Shown piece after piece: positions 9,650-19,100 of a stretch of 64,000 nucleotides of DNA; within the stretch, counting starts at the first letter, position 1, and each line of letters opens with the position of its first letter. The stretch is from Tenuifilum sp. 4138str. Its GTDB lineage: Bacteria > Bacteroidota > Bacteroidia > Bacteroidales > Tenuifilaceae. The notes beneath the pieces are model-generated. The model did not search any database, had not been told where the DNA came from, and saw nothing but the letters and a program-made list of their open reading frames with translations. The stretch spans positions 102,519 through 166,518 of the forward strand of contig NZ_JBGCUE010000008.1 in the NCBI RefSeq assembly GCF_041102575.1. Reading direction: 5' to 3'. The translations under genes were made by a program, and so were the position numbers.

Positions 9650-10597
9650 CTACATGCTTTGTAAGAAAGCCTTAACGTTTTTCTCAATCCTATTCAGAAT
9701 ATCCTCGTCGCTGTGAGCCTTTTGGAACCTGTCGCCTGTAATTTTCTCGTACAGCTCAATGTAGCGGTTTGATACCTGCTCAATAAATTCAGGGGTCATT
9801 TCGGGTACGGTTTGCCCCTCCTTACCTTGGAAACCATTGGCCATGAGCCATTCACGGACAAATTCCTTTGAGAGTTGACGTTGCTCCTCGCCCTTCTCAA
9901 ACCGTTCATTGTAACCATCAAGGTAAAAGTACCGCGATGAGTCAGGAGTATGGATTTCATCAATCAGGTATATTTTCCCATCCTTTTTGCCAAACTCATA
10001 CTTGGTGTCAACCAAAATAAGACCCATTTTCTCAGCAATCTGGGTTCCCCGCTCGAACAATGCTAGTGTATATTTTTCTAGAAGGTTGTAATCGGCTTCG
10101 CTTACTAAGCCTTTAGCAATTATCTCTTCACGTGAAATGTCCTCATCGTGCCCCTCTTCGGCTTTGGTGGTGGGAGTGATAATTGGTTTCGGGAATTTTT
10201 GATGCTCCTTCATGCTTTCGGGAAGGGGAACGCCGCAAAGTGAGCGCTTGCCTGATTTGTACTCACGCCAAGCATGACCTGTCAGGTAGCCGCGCACCAC
10301 CATTTCAACCTTGAAGGGTTCGCAATAGTGTCCAACTGTTACCATTGGATCGGGCGAGGCTATTTTCCAGTTAGGAACAATATCGGCAGTTGCGTCAAGA
10401 AACTTGTTGGCAATCTGGTTGAGGACTTGACCCTTGAATGGTATCCCTTTGGGAAGGATTACATCAAAGGCCGAGATCCTGTCAGTTACCACCATCACAA
10501 GAAACTGGTTGTTGATGTTGTACACATCGCGTACTTTCCCATGGTACACTGAAACCTGTCCGGGGAACTTGAAATCGGTGCGGGTGATTGCTTTCAT
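9650..10597 (-). CDS. purC: Phosphoribosylaminoimidazole-succinocarboxamide synthase (SAICAR synthase)
   Basis: Joins CAIR and aspartate with ATP in purine synthesis; cytoplasmic. 315 residues from the ATG at 10597 ([20 protein letters not shown]). The open frame runs further upstream but into the end of phoH. Motifs seen: GKVRDVY near residue 20, [38 protein letters not shown] and the [11 protein letters not shown] signature. This is the longer form (~310 residues) rather than the ~240-residue E. coli type. It begins 10 bases after the phoH stop, so the two are very probably one transcript. Confidence 0.96.
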   Translation of the reverse strand: MKAITRTDFKFPGQVSVYHGKVRDVYNINNQFLVMVVTDRISAFDVILPKGIPFKGQVLNQIANKFLDATADIVPNWKIASPDPMVTVGHYCEPFKVEMVVRGYLTGHAWREYKSGKRSLCGVPLPESMKEHQKFPKPIITPTTKAEEGHDEDISREEIIAKGLVSEADYNLLEKYTLALFERGTQIAEKMGLILVDTKYEFGKKDGKIYLIDEIHTPDSSRYFYLDGYNERFEKGEEQRQLSKEFVREWLMANGFQGKEGQTVPEMTPEFIEQVSNRYIELYEKITGDRFQKAHSDEDILNRIEKNVKAFLQSM

Positions 10598-10607
10598 CTT
10601 TTTTGTT

Positions 10608-11609
10608 TTATTTGGTTTGATTATCATCACTTTTCGCATCGGTTTGAATATCGGTTTTGCCCTTGGCCTCCTCAAATGCGTTTACTATGTATTTTACCAG
10701 CTTATGGCGAATGATGTCGCGGGTATCAAAGTATATTATTGCAATATCTTTTATTCCCTCCAGGAGTTTGATTGCTTTAACTAAGCCTGAGTCATCCTTG
10801 TTTGGCAGGTCAATTTGTGTAATATCGCCTGTTACAATGAACTTTGCGTTGCTTCCCATACGGGTAAGAAACATTTTCAGTTGGCTGAGAGTGGTGTTTT
10901 GGGCTTCGTCAAGTATTACAAAGGCATTGTCGAGCGTACGGCCGCGCATGTAGGCAAGTGGGGCAATCTGAACAGTACCATCTTCCATAAACTCCTGGAG
11001 TTTCTTTGGGGGAATCATATCGTGTAGGGCATCGTAAAGGGGTTGCAGGTATGGGTCAAGCTTTTCTTTCATATCGCCAGGTAAAAAGCCCAAGCGTTCC
11101 CCAGCTTCAACGGCTGGGCGGGTCAATATTATGCGTTTTACCTCCTTGTTGCGTAGCGCCCTTACCGCAAGGGCAATGGCTGTATATGTTTTCCCTGATC
11201 CAGCCGGACCAATGGCAAAAATCAGGTCGTTACTTTCATACATCTCTACCAGCTTGCGCTGATTTACTGTTCGAGCCTTTACGATTTTACCATGGTTGCC
11301 GTAAACCAGCACATCGGTTATGTCCTCTTCTGCCTTTTCAATGGATTCAGGGTTGTTTTGCAGGATATCTTTGATATTGGTTTCACTTAAGTACCCATAC
11401 TTGATGTGAAAGTCAACCATGGCATGAACTTTCTGATCCAAGTCCTCTATAAGTTGCTCATCGCCAACAGCCTTAATAGTATTCCCTCTTCCGATGATTT
11501 TTAGCTTTGGGTAGTGCTTGGTTATTAAGTCGAAGCGGGTATTGTTAACCCCATAAAGCACCAAGGGGTCAATCCCTTCAATAATGATAGTTCTCTCGCC
11601 TGCTGCCAT
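10608..11609 (-). CDS. PhoH-family ATPase
   Basis: Cytoplasmic PhoH-like P-loop ATPase of 333 residues. The family is linked to RNA metabolism (helicase/ribonuclease-type activities), but the exact role is unsettled. An N-terminal ~110-residue region has a KH-like segment ([14 protein letters not shown]). The PhoH ATPase follows with Walker [15 protein letters not shown] (about residue 135), Walker [13 protein letters not shown] and the sensor-like [29 protein letters not shown] box (complement 11633-11640) precedes the ATG. It is the first gene of a pair with purC. The tail is hydrophilic and Lys/Asp-rich. Confidence 0.92.
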   Translation of the reverse strand: MAAGERTIIIEGIDPLVLYGVNNTRFDLITKHYPKLKIIGRGNTIKAVGDEQLIEDLDQKVHAMVDFHIKYGYLSETNIKDILQNNPESIEKAEEDITDVLVYGNHGKIVKARTVNQRKLVEMYESNDLIFAIGPAGSGKTYTAIALAVRALRNKEVKRIILTRPAVEAGERLGFLPGDMKEKLDPYLQPLYDALHDMIPPKKLQEFMEDGTVQIAPLAYMRGRTLDNAFVILDEAQNTTLSQLKMFLTRMGSNAKFIVTGDITQIDLPNKDDSGLVKAIKLLEGIKDIAIIYFDTRDIIRHKLVKYIVNAFEEAKGKTDIQTDAKSDDNQTK

Positions 11610-11632
11610 TAATACCTGTTGGGTTATGTATG

Positions 11633-11640
11633 CAAAGATA
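11633..11640 (-). promoter_or_regulatory. -7 box for phoH-purC
   Basis: The minus strand reads TATCTTTG, matching TAnnTTTG, about 24 bases before the phoH ATG. The only nearby TTTG is 13 bases upstream of it, too close for a classical -33. Confidence 0.45.
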
Positions 11641-11754
11641 ATCTAAAACCAGTCAAATTTTTGTGTTTGTAACCGTAAGATATCAAAAAATACTAACAGC
11701 TAAATGGTTAGTAAGTTTAGCAGGCTAAATTCTGAAATTATTAATTTTCTGGTT

Positions 11755-11762
11755 TACTTTTG
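11755..11762 (+). promoter_or_regulatory. -7 box for the DUF62-mazG-permease genes
   Basis: TACTTTTG fits TAnnTTTG and lies 21 bases before the ATG at 11784. No convincing -33 element is visible. Confidence 0.4.
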
Positions 11763-11783
11763 TATTGATTTTTGGTCTCTTAA

Positions 11784-12587
11784 ATGGAAGCAACCAATAC
11801 CCGTTTTGTAACTCTTACCACCGATTGGGGCAACCAGGATTACTACCTTGGGATGCTCTGCGGGAAACTTTATTCCATTTCGCCCAACTTGAAGGTTGTG
11901 GAGTTAAGCCATAAAGTACCTACGTATAATTACATGCATGCTGCATTTCTGATAAAGCATTCCTTTAGCCATTTCCCTAAAGGGTCAATTCATATTTGCA
12001 TGGTGAATAGCGATACCTCGGACAACATGCGCATGCTTTTTTTTGAATACCAGGGCCATTACTTCATTACACCTGATAACGGGACCATATCGTTAATTGC
12101 TGATGTTTTGCCCGAAGTGGTCCATGCAATTCCTGTTGATGACACCCGTAGTTTTGGTTCAATGGATTCGGTAATACTGGCTTTGGAGGTACTACTTTCC
12201 GAAAATGGCCAAACCGATTTCGCCATTGAAGCATCGGGTATTAAAAGGTTTACGCCTATTCTGCCAATCCCTGAAAACGATGCGATTACTGGAAGCGTTA
12301 TATATATCGATTCCTACTTTAATGCAATAACCAACATCACTCGCGACGATTTCGAAGCTATTCGGAAGTCCAGAAAGTACTCCATATATGTTCATCGGTT
12401 CTCGCATGGAATAAGCAAGCTAAGTAATTCATACAAGGATGTAGAAAAGGGCGATTTGCTTGCGCTTTTCAACTCCTTGGGTTTGCTTGAGATAGCTGTC
12501 CGCGAAGGTTTTGCCGCTCAAATGTACAACCTCTCAGTTGGCTCAAATATAATGGTTCGTTTTTACGACGATAAAATTTTACGGTGA
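11784..12587 (+). CDS. DUF62 / SAM hydroxide adenosyltransferase-like protein
   Basis: 267 residues. The family hydrolyses S-adenosylmethionine to adenosine and methionine. Recognisable parts are the opening TLTTDWGNQDYYLGMLCGKL, the second block VELSHKVPTYNYMHAAF and the GHYFITPDNGTISL stretch. Where canonical members have VDPGVG followed by Arg, this protein reads VNSDTSDNMR, so the conserved Asp of the Asp-His-Arg triad appears to be Asn. It may be a divergent Bacteroidota subgroup or catalytically altered. The stop codon overlaps the start of mazG, indicating translational coupling. The fold is confidently assigned; the activity is not. Confidence 0.8.
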   Translation: MEATNTRFVTLTTDWGNQDYYLGMLCGKLYSISPNLKVVELSHKVPTYNYMHAAFLIKHSFSHFPKGSIHICMVNSDTSDNMRMLFFEYQGHYFITPDNGTISLIADVLPEVVHAIPVDDTRSFGSMDSVILALEVLLSENGQTDFAIEASGIKRFTPILPIPENDAITGSVIYIDSYFNAITNITRDDFEAIRKSRKYSIYVHRFSHGISKLSNSYKDVEKGDLLALFNSLGLLEIAVREGFAAQMYNLSVGSNIMVRFYDDKILR

Positions 12588-13381
12588 TGAATGATAGCGA
12601 TAGAAAACAACGTGCAAGCGAAGCTTTTCAAAGATTAATCGGAATCATGGACGACTTGCGCGCCAAATGTCCCTGGGATAGGGAACAAACATTTGAATCA
12701 ATCCGCCCATTAACCATTGAGGAAACCTATGAACTTTCCGAGGGAATTCTGGGAAAGGATTACAATCTAATCCGCAAGGAACTTGGCGATTTGCTGCTGC
12801 ATATTGTTTTCTACTCGAAAATTGCAGAGGAGGATAACCGGTTTGATATTGTTGATGTTATAAACTCGCTGTGCGACAAGCTTATATATCGTCATCCTCA
12901 TATTTACGGCAATGTTAAGGTTAACGATGCGAGTCAGGTTGTTGAGAACTGGGAGCAGCTTAAAATTAAGGAGAAGGATGGCAATAAAACTGTTCTTTCA
13001 GGGGTTCCAACGGCTTTACCTGCACTCATAAAGGCCAATCGAATTCAGGAAAAAGTACGGGCCGTTGGGTTCGATTGGGATGAACGTTCCCAGGTTTGGG
13101 ATAAGGTTCAGGAAGAACTCAATGAGCTTAGGCATGAGGTTGAGGTAACCAATTCCACCGATGACATTGAGAAAGAATTTGGCGATTTACTTTTCTCCGT
13201 GGTGAATGCCGCTAGGCTTTATGGGGTTGACCCCGAAACCGCGCTGGAACGAACAAACCGAAAGTTTATGAAAAGATTCACCTACCTGGAACAACAAACC
13301 ATCCAGATGGGACGCTCACTTAAGGATATGACCCTTGATGAGATGAACGAGATTTGGGAAGAGGCTAAAAGGTTCGATTAA
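12584..13381 (+). CDS. mazG: Nucleoside triphosphate pyrophosphohydrolase MazG
   Basis: Hydrolyses (d)NTPs to the monophosphate and pyrophosphate; a housecleaning enzyme. Full-length two-domain form of 265 residues. The first MazG domain has EETYELSEGI and ELGDLLLHIVFYSKIAEE. The second has EELNELRHEVE and EKEFGDLLFSVVNAARL, giving the metal-binding ExxE...ExxD pattern twice. KCPWDREQTFESIRP near the N-terminus is typical. The start is either GTG 12584 or ATG 12587; both overlap the end of the DUF62 gene. A permease gene follows 12 bases after the stop. Confidence 0.95.
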   Translation: MMNDSDRKQRASEAFQRLIGIMDDLRAKCPWDREQTFESIRPLTIEETYELSEGILGKDYNLIRKELGDLLLHIVFYSKIAEEDNRFDIVDVINSLCDKLIYRHPHIYGNVKVNDASQVVENWEQLKIKEKDGNKTVLSGVPTALPALIKANRIQEKVRAVGFDWDERSQVWDKVQEELNELRHEVEVTNSTDDIEKEFGDLLFSVVNAARLYGVDPETALERTNRKFMKRFTYLEQQTIQMGRSLKDMTLDEMNEIWEEAKRFD

Positions 13382-13393
13382 CATTTAAAGTAA

Positions 13394-14476
13394 ATGTTCC
13401 TATACCTTGTTCGAAAATTGTTTTACACGTTTCTGGTGATTTTTGGCGTTGCCAGTCTGGTTTTCATTCTTTTTAACCTTATTCCTGGCGATCCCGCTCG
13501 CATGGTTCTTGGCCAACGAACCGATTCGCTATCCGTAAAGGCAGCACGTACCGATTTAGGCCTCGACCTACCGGTTTGGAAGCAGTACTTGAAGTATTTA
13601 AACGACATTTCGCCACTATCGGTGCATAATCCAAGTAATGGTAAAAGTTCCATTTACCTCGATACACTTATTTATGGGAAACCCTTAGTGCTTGGGAAAA
13701 TGGCATCGAATAGGGTATTGGTAGCAAAACAGCCATACCTTCGTCGTTCATACCAAAGTCGTCAACCTGTTTCCACAGTTGTTATGTCAACTCTGCCCAA
13801 CACATTCTATCTTGCACTGGTGGCAATACTCTTTGCAACAATTGTTGGAATTGCAATGGGGATAACTGCCGCAATTTACAAGGATAGCGTTTGGGATAGG
13901 TTGCTGCTTGTTAACTCTGCGCTAGGTATGGCTTTGCCATCATTCTTTGCTGCCATACTCATAGGTTGGCTTTTTGCCATAGTGCTTGGCAAGTATACAG
14001 GACTTAACCTTACCGGTAATCTTTGGGAAGTTGATGATTTAGGGGAAGGGATTCATCTTAAATGGCAAAACATCATTTTGCCTGCATTAACTCTTGGCTT
14101 ACGTCCACTTGGCATAATCACCCAGCTAATGCGAAGCTCATTGCTGGAAACATTAAGCCAGGACTATATCAGAACAGCTAAAGCAAAGGGATTGCCTTAT
14201 AGGAAGGTGATCTTTAAACATGCTCTCCGTAATTCCCTGAACCCTGTTGTAACATCCATTTCGGGTTGGTTTGCCTCAATGATGGCTGGTGTTGTATTTG
14301 TTGAGTATATCTTTAGCTGGAAAGGACTTGGTTATGTTATGGTAAACGCGCTTAATAGTTACGATGTGCCCCTTGTTATTGGCTGCGTTCTTACGGTTGC
14401 TGTAATTTTTAGCATAGTAAACCTGTTGGTCGATATACTATATGGTATTCTTGACCCGAGGGTCAGAATCGGCTGA
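13394..14476 (+). CDS. ABC transporter permease, OppB/DppB type
   Basis: Inner-membrane permease of 360 residues, of the kind that imports oligopeptides, dipeptides or nickel. The N-terminus MFLYLVRKLFYTFLVIFGVA and FNLIPGDPARMVLGQR are hallmarks of the OppB family. The EAA loop that contacts the ATPase is visible as YIRTAKAKGLPYRKVIFKHA, followed by LRNSLNPVVTSI. An insert between TM1 and TM2 (about residues 65-115) carries Ser/Tyr-rich sequence. No partner permease, ATPase or binding protein is present nearby, so the rest of the transporter must be encoded elsewhere. It lies 12 bases after mazG and is probably co-transcribed. Confidence 0.9.
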   Translation: MFLYLVRKLFYTFLVIFGVASLVFILFNLIPGDPARMVLGQRTDSLSVKAARTDLGLDLPVWKQYLKYLNDISPLSVHNPSNGKSSIYLDTLIYGKPLVLGKMASNRVLVAKQPYLRRSYQSRQPVSTVVMSTLPNTFYLALVAILFATIVGIAMGITAAIYKDSVWDRLLLVNSALGMALPSFFAAILIGWLFAIVLGKYTGLNLTGNLWEVDDLGEGIHLKWQNIILPALTLGLRPLGIITQLMRSSLLETLSQDYIRTAKAKGLPYRKVIFKHALRNSLNPVVTSISGWFASMMAGVVFVEYIFSWKGLGYVMVNALNSYDVPLVIGCVLTVAVIFSIVNLLVDILYGILDPRVRIG

Positions 14477-14494
14477 TGTATCGGAATTTTGTTG

Positions 14495-14502
14495 TAAATT
14501 TG
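14495..14502 (+). promoter_or_regulatory. -7 box for tpiA
   Basis: TAAATTTG fits TAnnTTTG, 56 bases before the tpiA ATG and beyond the permease stop. No clear TTG lies at the expected distance. Confidence 0.4.
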
Positions 14503-14557
14503 ATAGCAAAAGGTTAATTAATGCTTGAATGATTATACTTAATTTAAATCGATTGCG

Positions 14558-15313
14558 ATGAGAAGAAAAATTGTTGCTGGGAACTGGAAGATGAATACAT
14601 TGCCTTCCGAAGGTTTGGCTCTTGCCAAGGATGTTATAGCAAAATCAGCTGAGGTTTCAAGCGGTGTTGAGTTGGTAGTAATCCCACCATTCACTCACCT
14701 GAACGAGGTAACAAAACTAGCCAGCGGAACCCGTGTTGCAGTGGGAGCCCAGAATTGTGCACGCTGGCAATCGGGTGCTTACACCGGCGAGGTGTCAGCT
14801 GCCATGCTTGGCGCTATGGGAGTTGAGTATGTAATTATCGGACATTCCGAGAGGCGCGAATACTTTGGTGAAACCAATTCCCAGCTTTACGATAAGATTC
14901 AGCAAGCCCTTTCAAGCAATCTGATGCCCATTTTTTGCTGTGGCGAAAAACTGGATGAACGCGAAGCCAATCAACATTTTCAGGTTGTTAAGCAACAGGT
15001 TGAGGAATCGCTATTTGCGCTCGATGAGCAAAGCATTAAGCAGGTTGTTATTGCTTACGAACCCGTTTGGGCAATTGGCACTGGTAGAACTGCCACTACC
15101 GAACAGGCACAGGAAATGCATGCCTACATCCGTAATCTGATTGCTGGCAAGTATGGCTCTCAAATTGCTGACTCTATTAGCATCCTTTACGGAGGTAGCT
15201 GTAAACCGTCCAATGCCGCTGAAATTTTTGCTAAACCCGATGTTGATGGCGGATTAATTGGTGGCGCCTCATTGGTTGCAGCTGACTTTATTGCTATTGC
15301 AAAATCGTTCTAG
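14558..15313 (+). CDS. tpiA: Triose-phosphate isomerase
   Basis: Interconverts dihydroxyacetone phosphate and glyceraldehyde-3-phosphate. 251 residues, standard length. Motifs: RRKIVAGNWKMN at the N-terminus with the catalytic Lys, IIGHSERREYF with the catalytic His, YEPVWAIGTGRTAT with the catalytic Glu and loop 6, and the phosphate-binding SILYGGSCKPSNA and DGGLIGGASL. prmA starts one base after the stop codon, so the two are almost certainly co-transcribed. Confidence 0.98.
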   Translation: MRRKIVAGNWKMNTLPSEGLALAKDVIAKSAEVSSGVELVVIPPFTHLNEVTKLASGTRVAVGAQNCARWQSGAYTGEVSAAMLGAMGVEYVIIGHSERREYFGETNSQLYDKIQQALSSNLMPIFCCGEKLDEREANQHFQVVKQQVEESLFALDEQSIKQVVIAYEPVWAIGTGRTATTEQAQEMHAYIRNLIAGKYGSQIADSISILYGGSCKPSNAAEIFAKPDVDGGLIGGASLVAADFIAIAKSF

Positions 15314-15314
15314 G

Positions 15315-16151
15315 ATGGGTTACACCGAACTCAAAATAAGGATCAAACCATACACAGCCGAAACAGCTGAAATTCTCATTGCCCAACTTGCCGAGTTGGG
15401 CTTTGAGAGTTTCATGGAAAATGAACCCGAACTACTGGCGTACATTAATACTGCAACTCTAAAAAAATTACCTGCCAATTTTATTGGACTTATTGAGTTG
15501 CCTGAGGGTGTTAGAATTGATTATGAGCTGAACAGTATTGCCGACAAGAATTGGAACGAGGTGTGGGAGTCGAATTTTGAGCCAATCATTGTCGATAACA
15601 GATGTTTGGTAAAGGCATCGTTCCATACCGATACCCCAAAAACCGATTACGAGATATTAATCGACCCAAAGATGTCGTTTGGAACGGGTCACCATCAAAC
15701 CACACACATGATGATTGAGGCGCTTCTCAACCATCAGGTTGAGGGGCTTACCGTTCTCGACATGGGTTGTGGAACCGGTGTGCTTGCCATTCTTGCCGAA
15801 ATGCGCGGTGCGCAAAACGTTGTGGCTATCGATAACGATGAATGGGCTTACCGCAACACGCTGGAAAACATTGACAATAATGGCTGCAAACGCATCACGG
15901 CCTATTTAGGCGATGCAGAGCTGCTTAAAGGAAGATCATTCGATTTGATTCTTGCCAATATCAACCTTAATATCCTTTTAGCCGATATGGCTGCATACGT
16001 TAACAGCCTTAAAAGTGGTGGAAGTATTTTCATGAGTGGCATTTTAAGGGATGATGTTGAAACGCTCAGGAATGCTGCCGAAAGGTTAGGCCTATCGTTT
16101 AGTGAGGTTAATTATAGGGATAATTGGGCTATGGTTGCTTTCCGTAAGTAG
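15315..16151 (+). CDS. prmA: Ribosomal protein L11 methyltransferase
   Basis: SAM-dependent trimethylation of ribosomal protein L11. 278 residues from the ATG at 15315; the frame is open upstream but overlaps tpiA. The substrate-recognition N-terminal domain is followed by DPKMSFGTGHHQTTHMM, the methyltransferase motif I LDMGCGTGVLAILA, AIDNDEWA and the catalytic-site LILANINLNIL, typical of PrmA. The order tpiA-prmA and the one-base gap suggest coupled expression with the large gene downstream. Confidence 0.95.
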   Translation: MGYTELKIRIKPYTAETAEILIAQLAELGFESFMENEPELLAYINTATLKKLPANFIGLIELPEGVRIDYELNSIADKNWNEVWESNFEPIIVDNRCLVKASFHTDTPKTDYEILIDPKMSFGTGHHQTTHMMIEALLNHQVEGLTVLDMGCGTGVLAILAEMRGAQNVVAIDNDEWAYRNTLENIDNNGCKRITAYLGDAELLKGRSFDLILANINLNILLADMAAYVNSLKSGGSIFMSGILRDDVETLRNAAERLGLSFSEVNYRDNWAMVAFRK

Positions 16152-16175
16152 TTTCTATTATGTATCGGCTTTCAT

Positions 16176-19100
16176 ATGGCTAAATCTTATGTGTATAGAA
16201 GAATATTGATAATTGCGCTGCTGCTTACCGCATTTAGCCTTCTGTATGCTGTGTTCAATAGCCAGGATAAGAAGTTTTCCGGCCAGGTACCCCTTTTCCC
16301 TGCGGAACTTAATTCGCTTGTAAGCGATAAAGTGAAGGAGCAGGAAGAGGTTTTTTTAAAGGGATTCCCGGCATTTTGGCTTTCCGATACTATCGAAATA
16401 TCAAAAAAAGAGGCAATTATTGGTACGGCCAATCAGATTCTCGAGGTTTTGCCCGACGATAAGTCTTATATACTAAGCTATGTAAAACTCATAGCAGATT
16501 TTTACCGCAACCAGTATGCAAAAAATCAGTTCGAAACATGGTTCAGTTACTTAAACAAGGCATTGGCTGATGGATTTATTAAATCCGATAATCTCCGAAC
16601 ATTGATTCGTTTTTCTGGTTCTCTTATCGATAGTTCATTTATTTCCATAAATACTTCCCACACATGGAAGGTTTTACCAGCAAATTCGTATACCCTCACC
16701 TTAAAAAATAACGATTTGCTGGTTAACTTCCAGAATATCAACCTGATTTGCAGGAACAATCGCACCGATAGTATTTTTATAAGAGGAACATCGGGTAATC
16801 TGGATATAATTAAGCAGTCGTGGGAGGGGAAAAACGGTAAGGTTACATGGATTCGTTCAAAATTCGACGAATCAAAAATTTTTGTGGCACTCAATAGGTA
16901 CAGAATTGAGCTAAGGCAAAGTGAATATACAGCCGATTCTGTATTGCTAAATTATCCTGAGTACTTCAAAAAACCTATTCTTGGCAGAATTGTGGATAAG
17001 GTTACGCCAATATACCAGTCGGGAATAGTTGATTACCCTGAGTTTAACCCCTACCAGAAATGGTTTGAGGTTAAGAATATCTTTAAGGATGTTGACTATT
17101 CAGGAAATTTCAGTATTACAGGTTCCAAGTTAGTTGGAATTGGCCCCGATGGTGGTTTGGCCAAGGTAACAGTTCACCGAAAGGGAAAACCCTTTATGGT
17201 GGCCGAGGGGCGAATGGTTTTAATTGAGCAGTCGCGCTTAAGCTCGGATAAAGCCAAGGTTGTTTTTTACATTGATAAAGACTCAATATACCATAACGGT
17301 TTATCGTTTGCATACCATAATCCTACAAGAACTGTAATGGTAAACCCTACCGATAGGTTAACCACTCAAAGTCCTTTCTACAGTTCATACCACAAAATCA
17401 ACCTTTGGTCAAACCAGCTAACATGGAGTATTGAAAAGGATGAAATTACCTTTGGTAGCAGCTTAGGCGCTTCAATATCAAAGGCTGAGTTTGAGTCGGA
17501 GAACTTTTTCAATCAAGACCTGTTCGATAGCATGATGGATGCCAGTGAGTTCCATCCTGTGCTTACCGTTTGGAACTATACTCGTAGGATTAAAAGTAAC
17601 ACTTTTTTAGCATCCGATTTGGCTGTACATGTGCGCAGAGCGCCTGAGGAAGTTAAAATAGCCATGATGCGCTTAGCCAAGTTAGGGTATGTGCTTTACA
17701 ATTTTGAAACCGACGAGGTTACCATCACCGATAAGTTAAAGTATAATGTAATGGCCCGTTTTGGCCGAACCGATTTTGATGTCATCAGGTTTCAATCCAC
17801 TACTCCCGGTACACAGCCCAATGCTCGCCTCGATTTAAATAACTTAAATCTTGCCATTGAGGGGGTAAACTATATTTCTGTGAGCGATTCGCAAAACGTA
17901 TTTATTTCCCCATACAAGAAAAGTATTACCTTCCAGAAAAACAGGAATTTTGAGTTTGGAGGTAGCGTTAGGGCTGGTTTATTTACCTTTTACGGTAAAG
18001 CATTCAGGTTTGACTATTCGCAGTTTAAGGTTGAGTTGAATAAAGTTGATTCGCTGATTATTGATTACCAAACCGATTACCGCGATAACTACGGTCGAAG
18101 GATATTGCAGGGGGTAGCCAATGCACTTCACATAATCTCAGGCGATATACTTATTGATAAACCCTACAATAAGTCGGGTAGGGAGTACAACCCGCAGTAC
18201 CCCATATTCAACTGTACCAGCAAGTCTTACGTTTACTACGATGCATCTTACATATACGGGGGCGTTTATAAACGCGACTCCTTTTACTTTGAAATTCAGC
18301 CTTTTGTTTACCAAAACATGGACAACTTTGAAAAGGCTGACATGAATTTCAAGGGAATTCTGTACTCCGGTAATATTCTCGCCCCCATTGAGGAAACGCT
18401 CCGTATTCGTCCCGATAACTCCCTTGGTTTTATCACTACTACTCCTTCCGAGGGCATGGCTGTCTATAAAGGTAAGGGGTGGGTTTTTAATAAAATCGAC
18501 CTGAGCAATCAGGGGCTTTTTGTTGATGGTAGTATCGATTATATTACATCAACTACACAGTCCGATAGAATGATGCTTTTCCCCGATTCAATGGTTACTG
18601 TATCTACGGGCTTTCATATTGCAAAAAGGGAGACTGGCATTGAGTTTCCAAATGTTAAAGGCAATAAACATAGCATCAAATGGCTCCCTAAGGCTGATAG
18701 GATGTTTATATCCAAAGGTGAAAAACCCTTTGTGCTTTACGATAGCTTGGCAACTTTTAGCGGGGACCTACAGCTTCAGCCCTTGGGCTTGACCGGAGCT
18801 GGTTTACTGAATGTGCCCAATGGCAAACTCTCGTCATCGCTATTCGAGTACTCCTCAAATGCGCTAGCCACTAACGAGTCAACACTAACTATTTTTAAAA
18901 CTAATACCGATAGCGTTGCCCTTGAAACTGCACAGGTCAAGGCGACTATTAACTTTGCAAACATGCTTGGCGAGGTCAGCCGAGTTGGCAAAAGCATTTT
19001 TGCTTCGCTCGATGCTTTAAGGTATAGTACTTACCACGACCGTTTTAAATGGGACCTCAAAGGGTATAAGGTTTACTTTGAAACATTAATGGTTCAGGAA

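Noticed and set aside
14558..16151. An upstream start for prmA at 15258
   Set aside because: It would overlap tpiA by 56 bases, and the ATG at 15315 begins the conserved protein.
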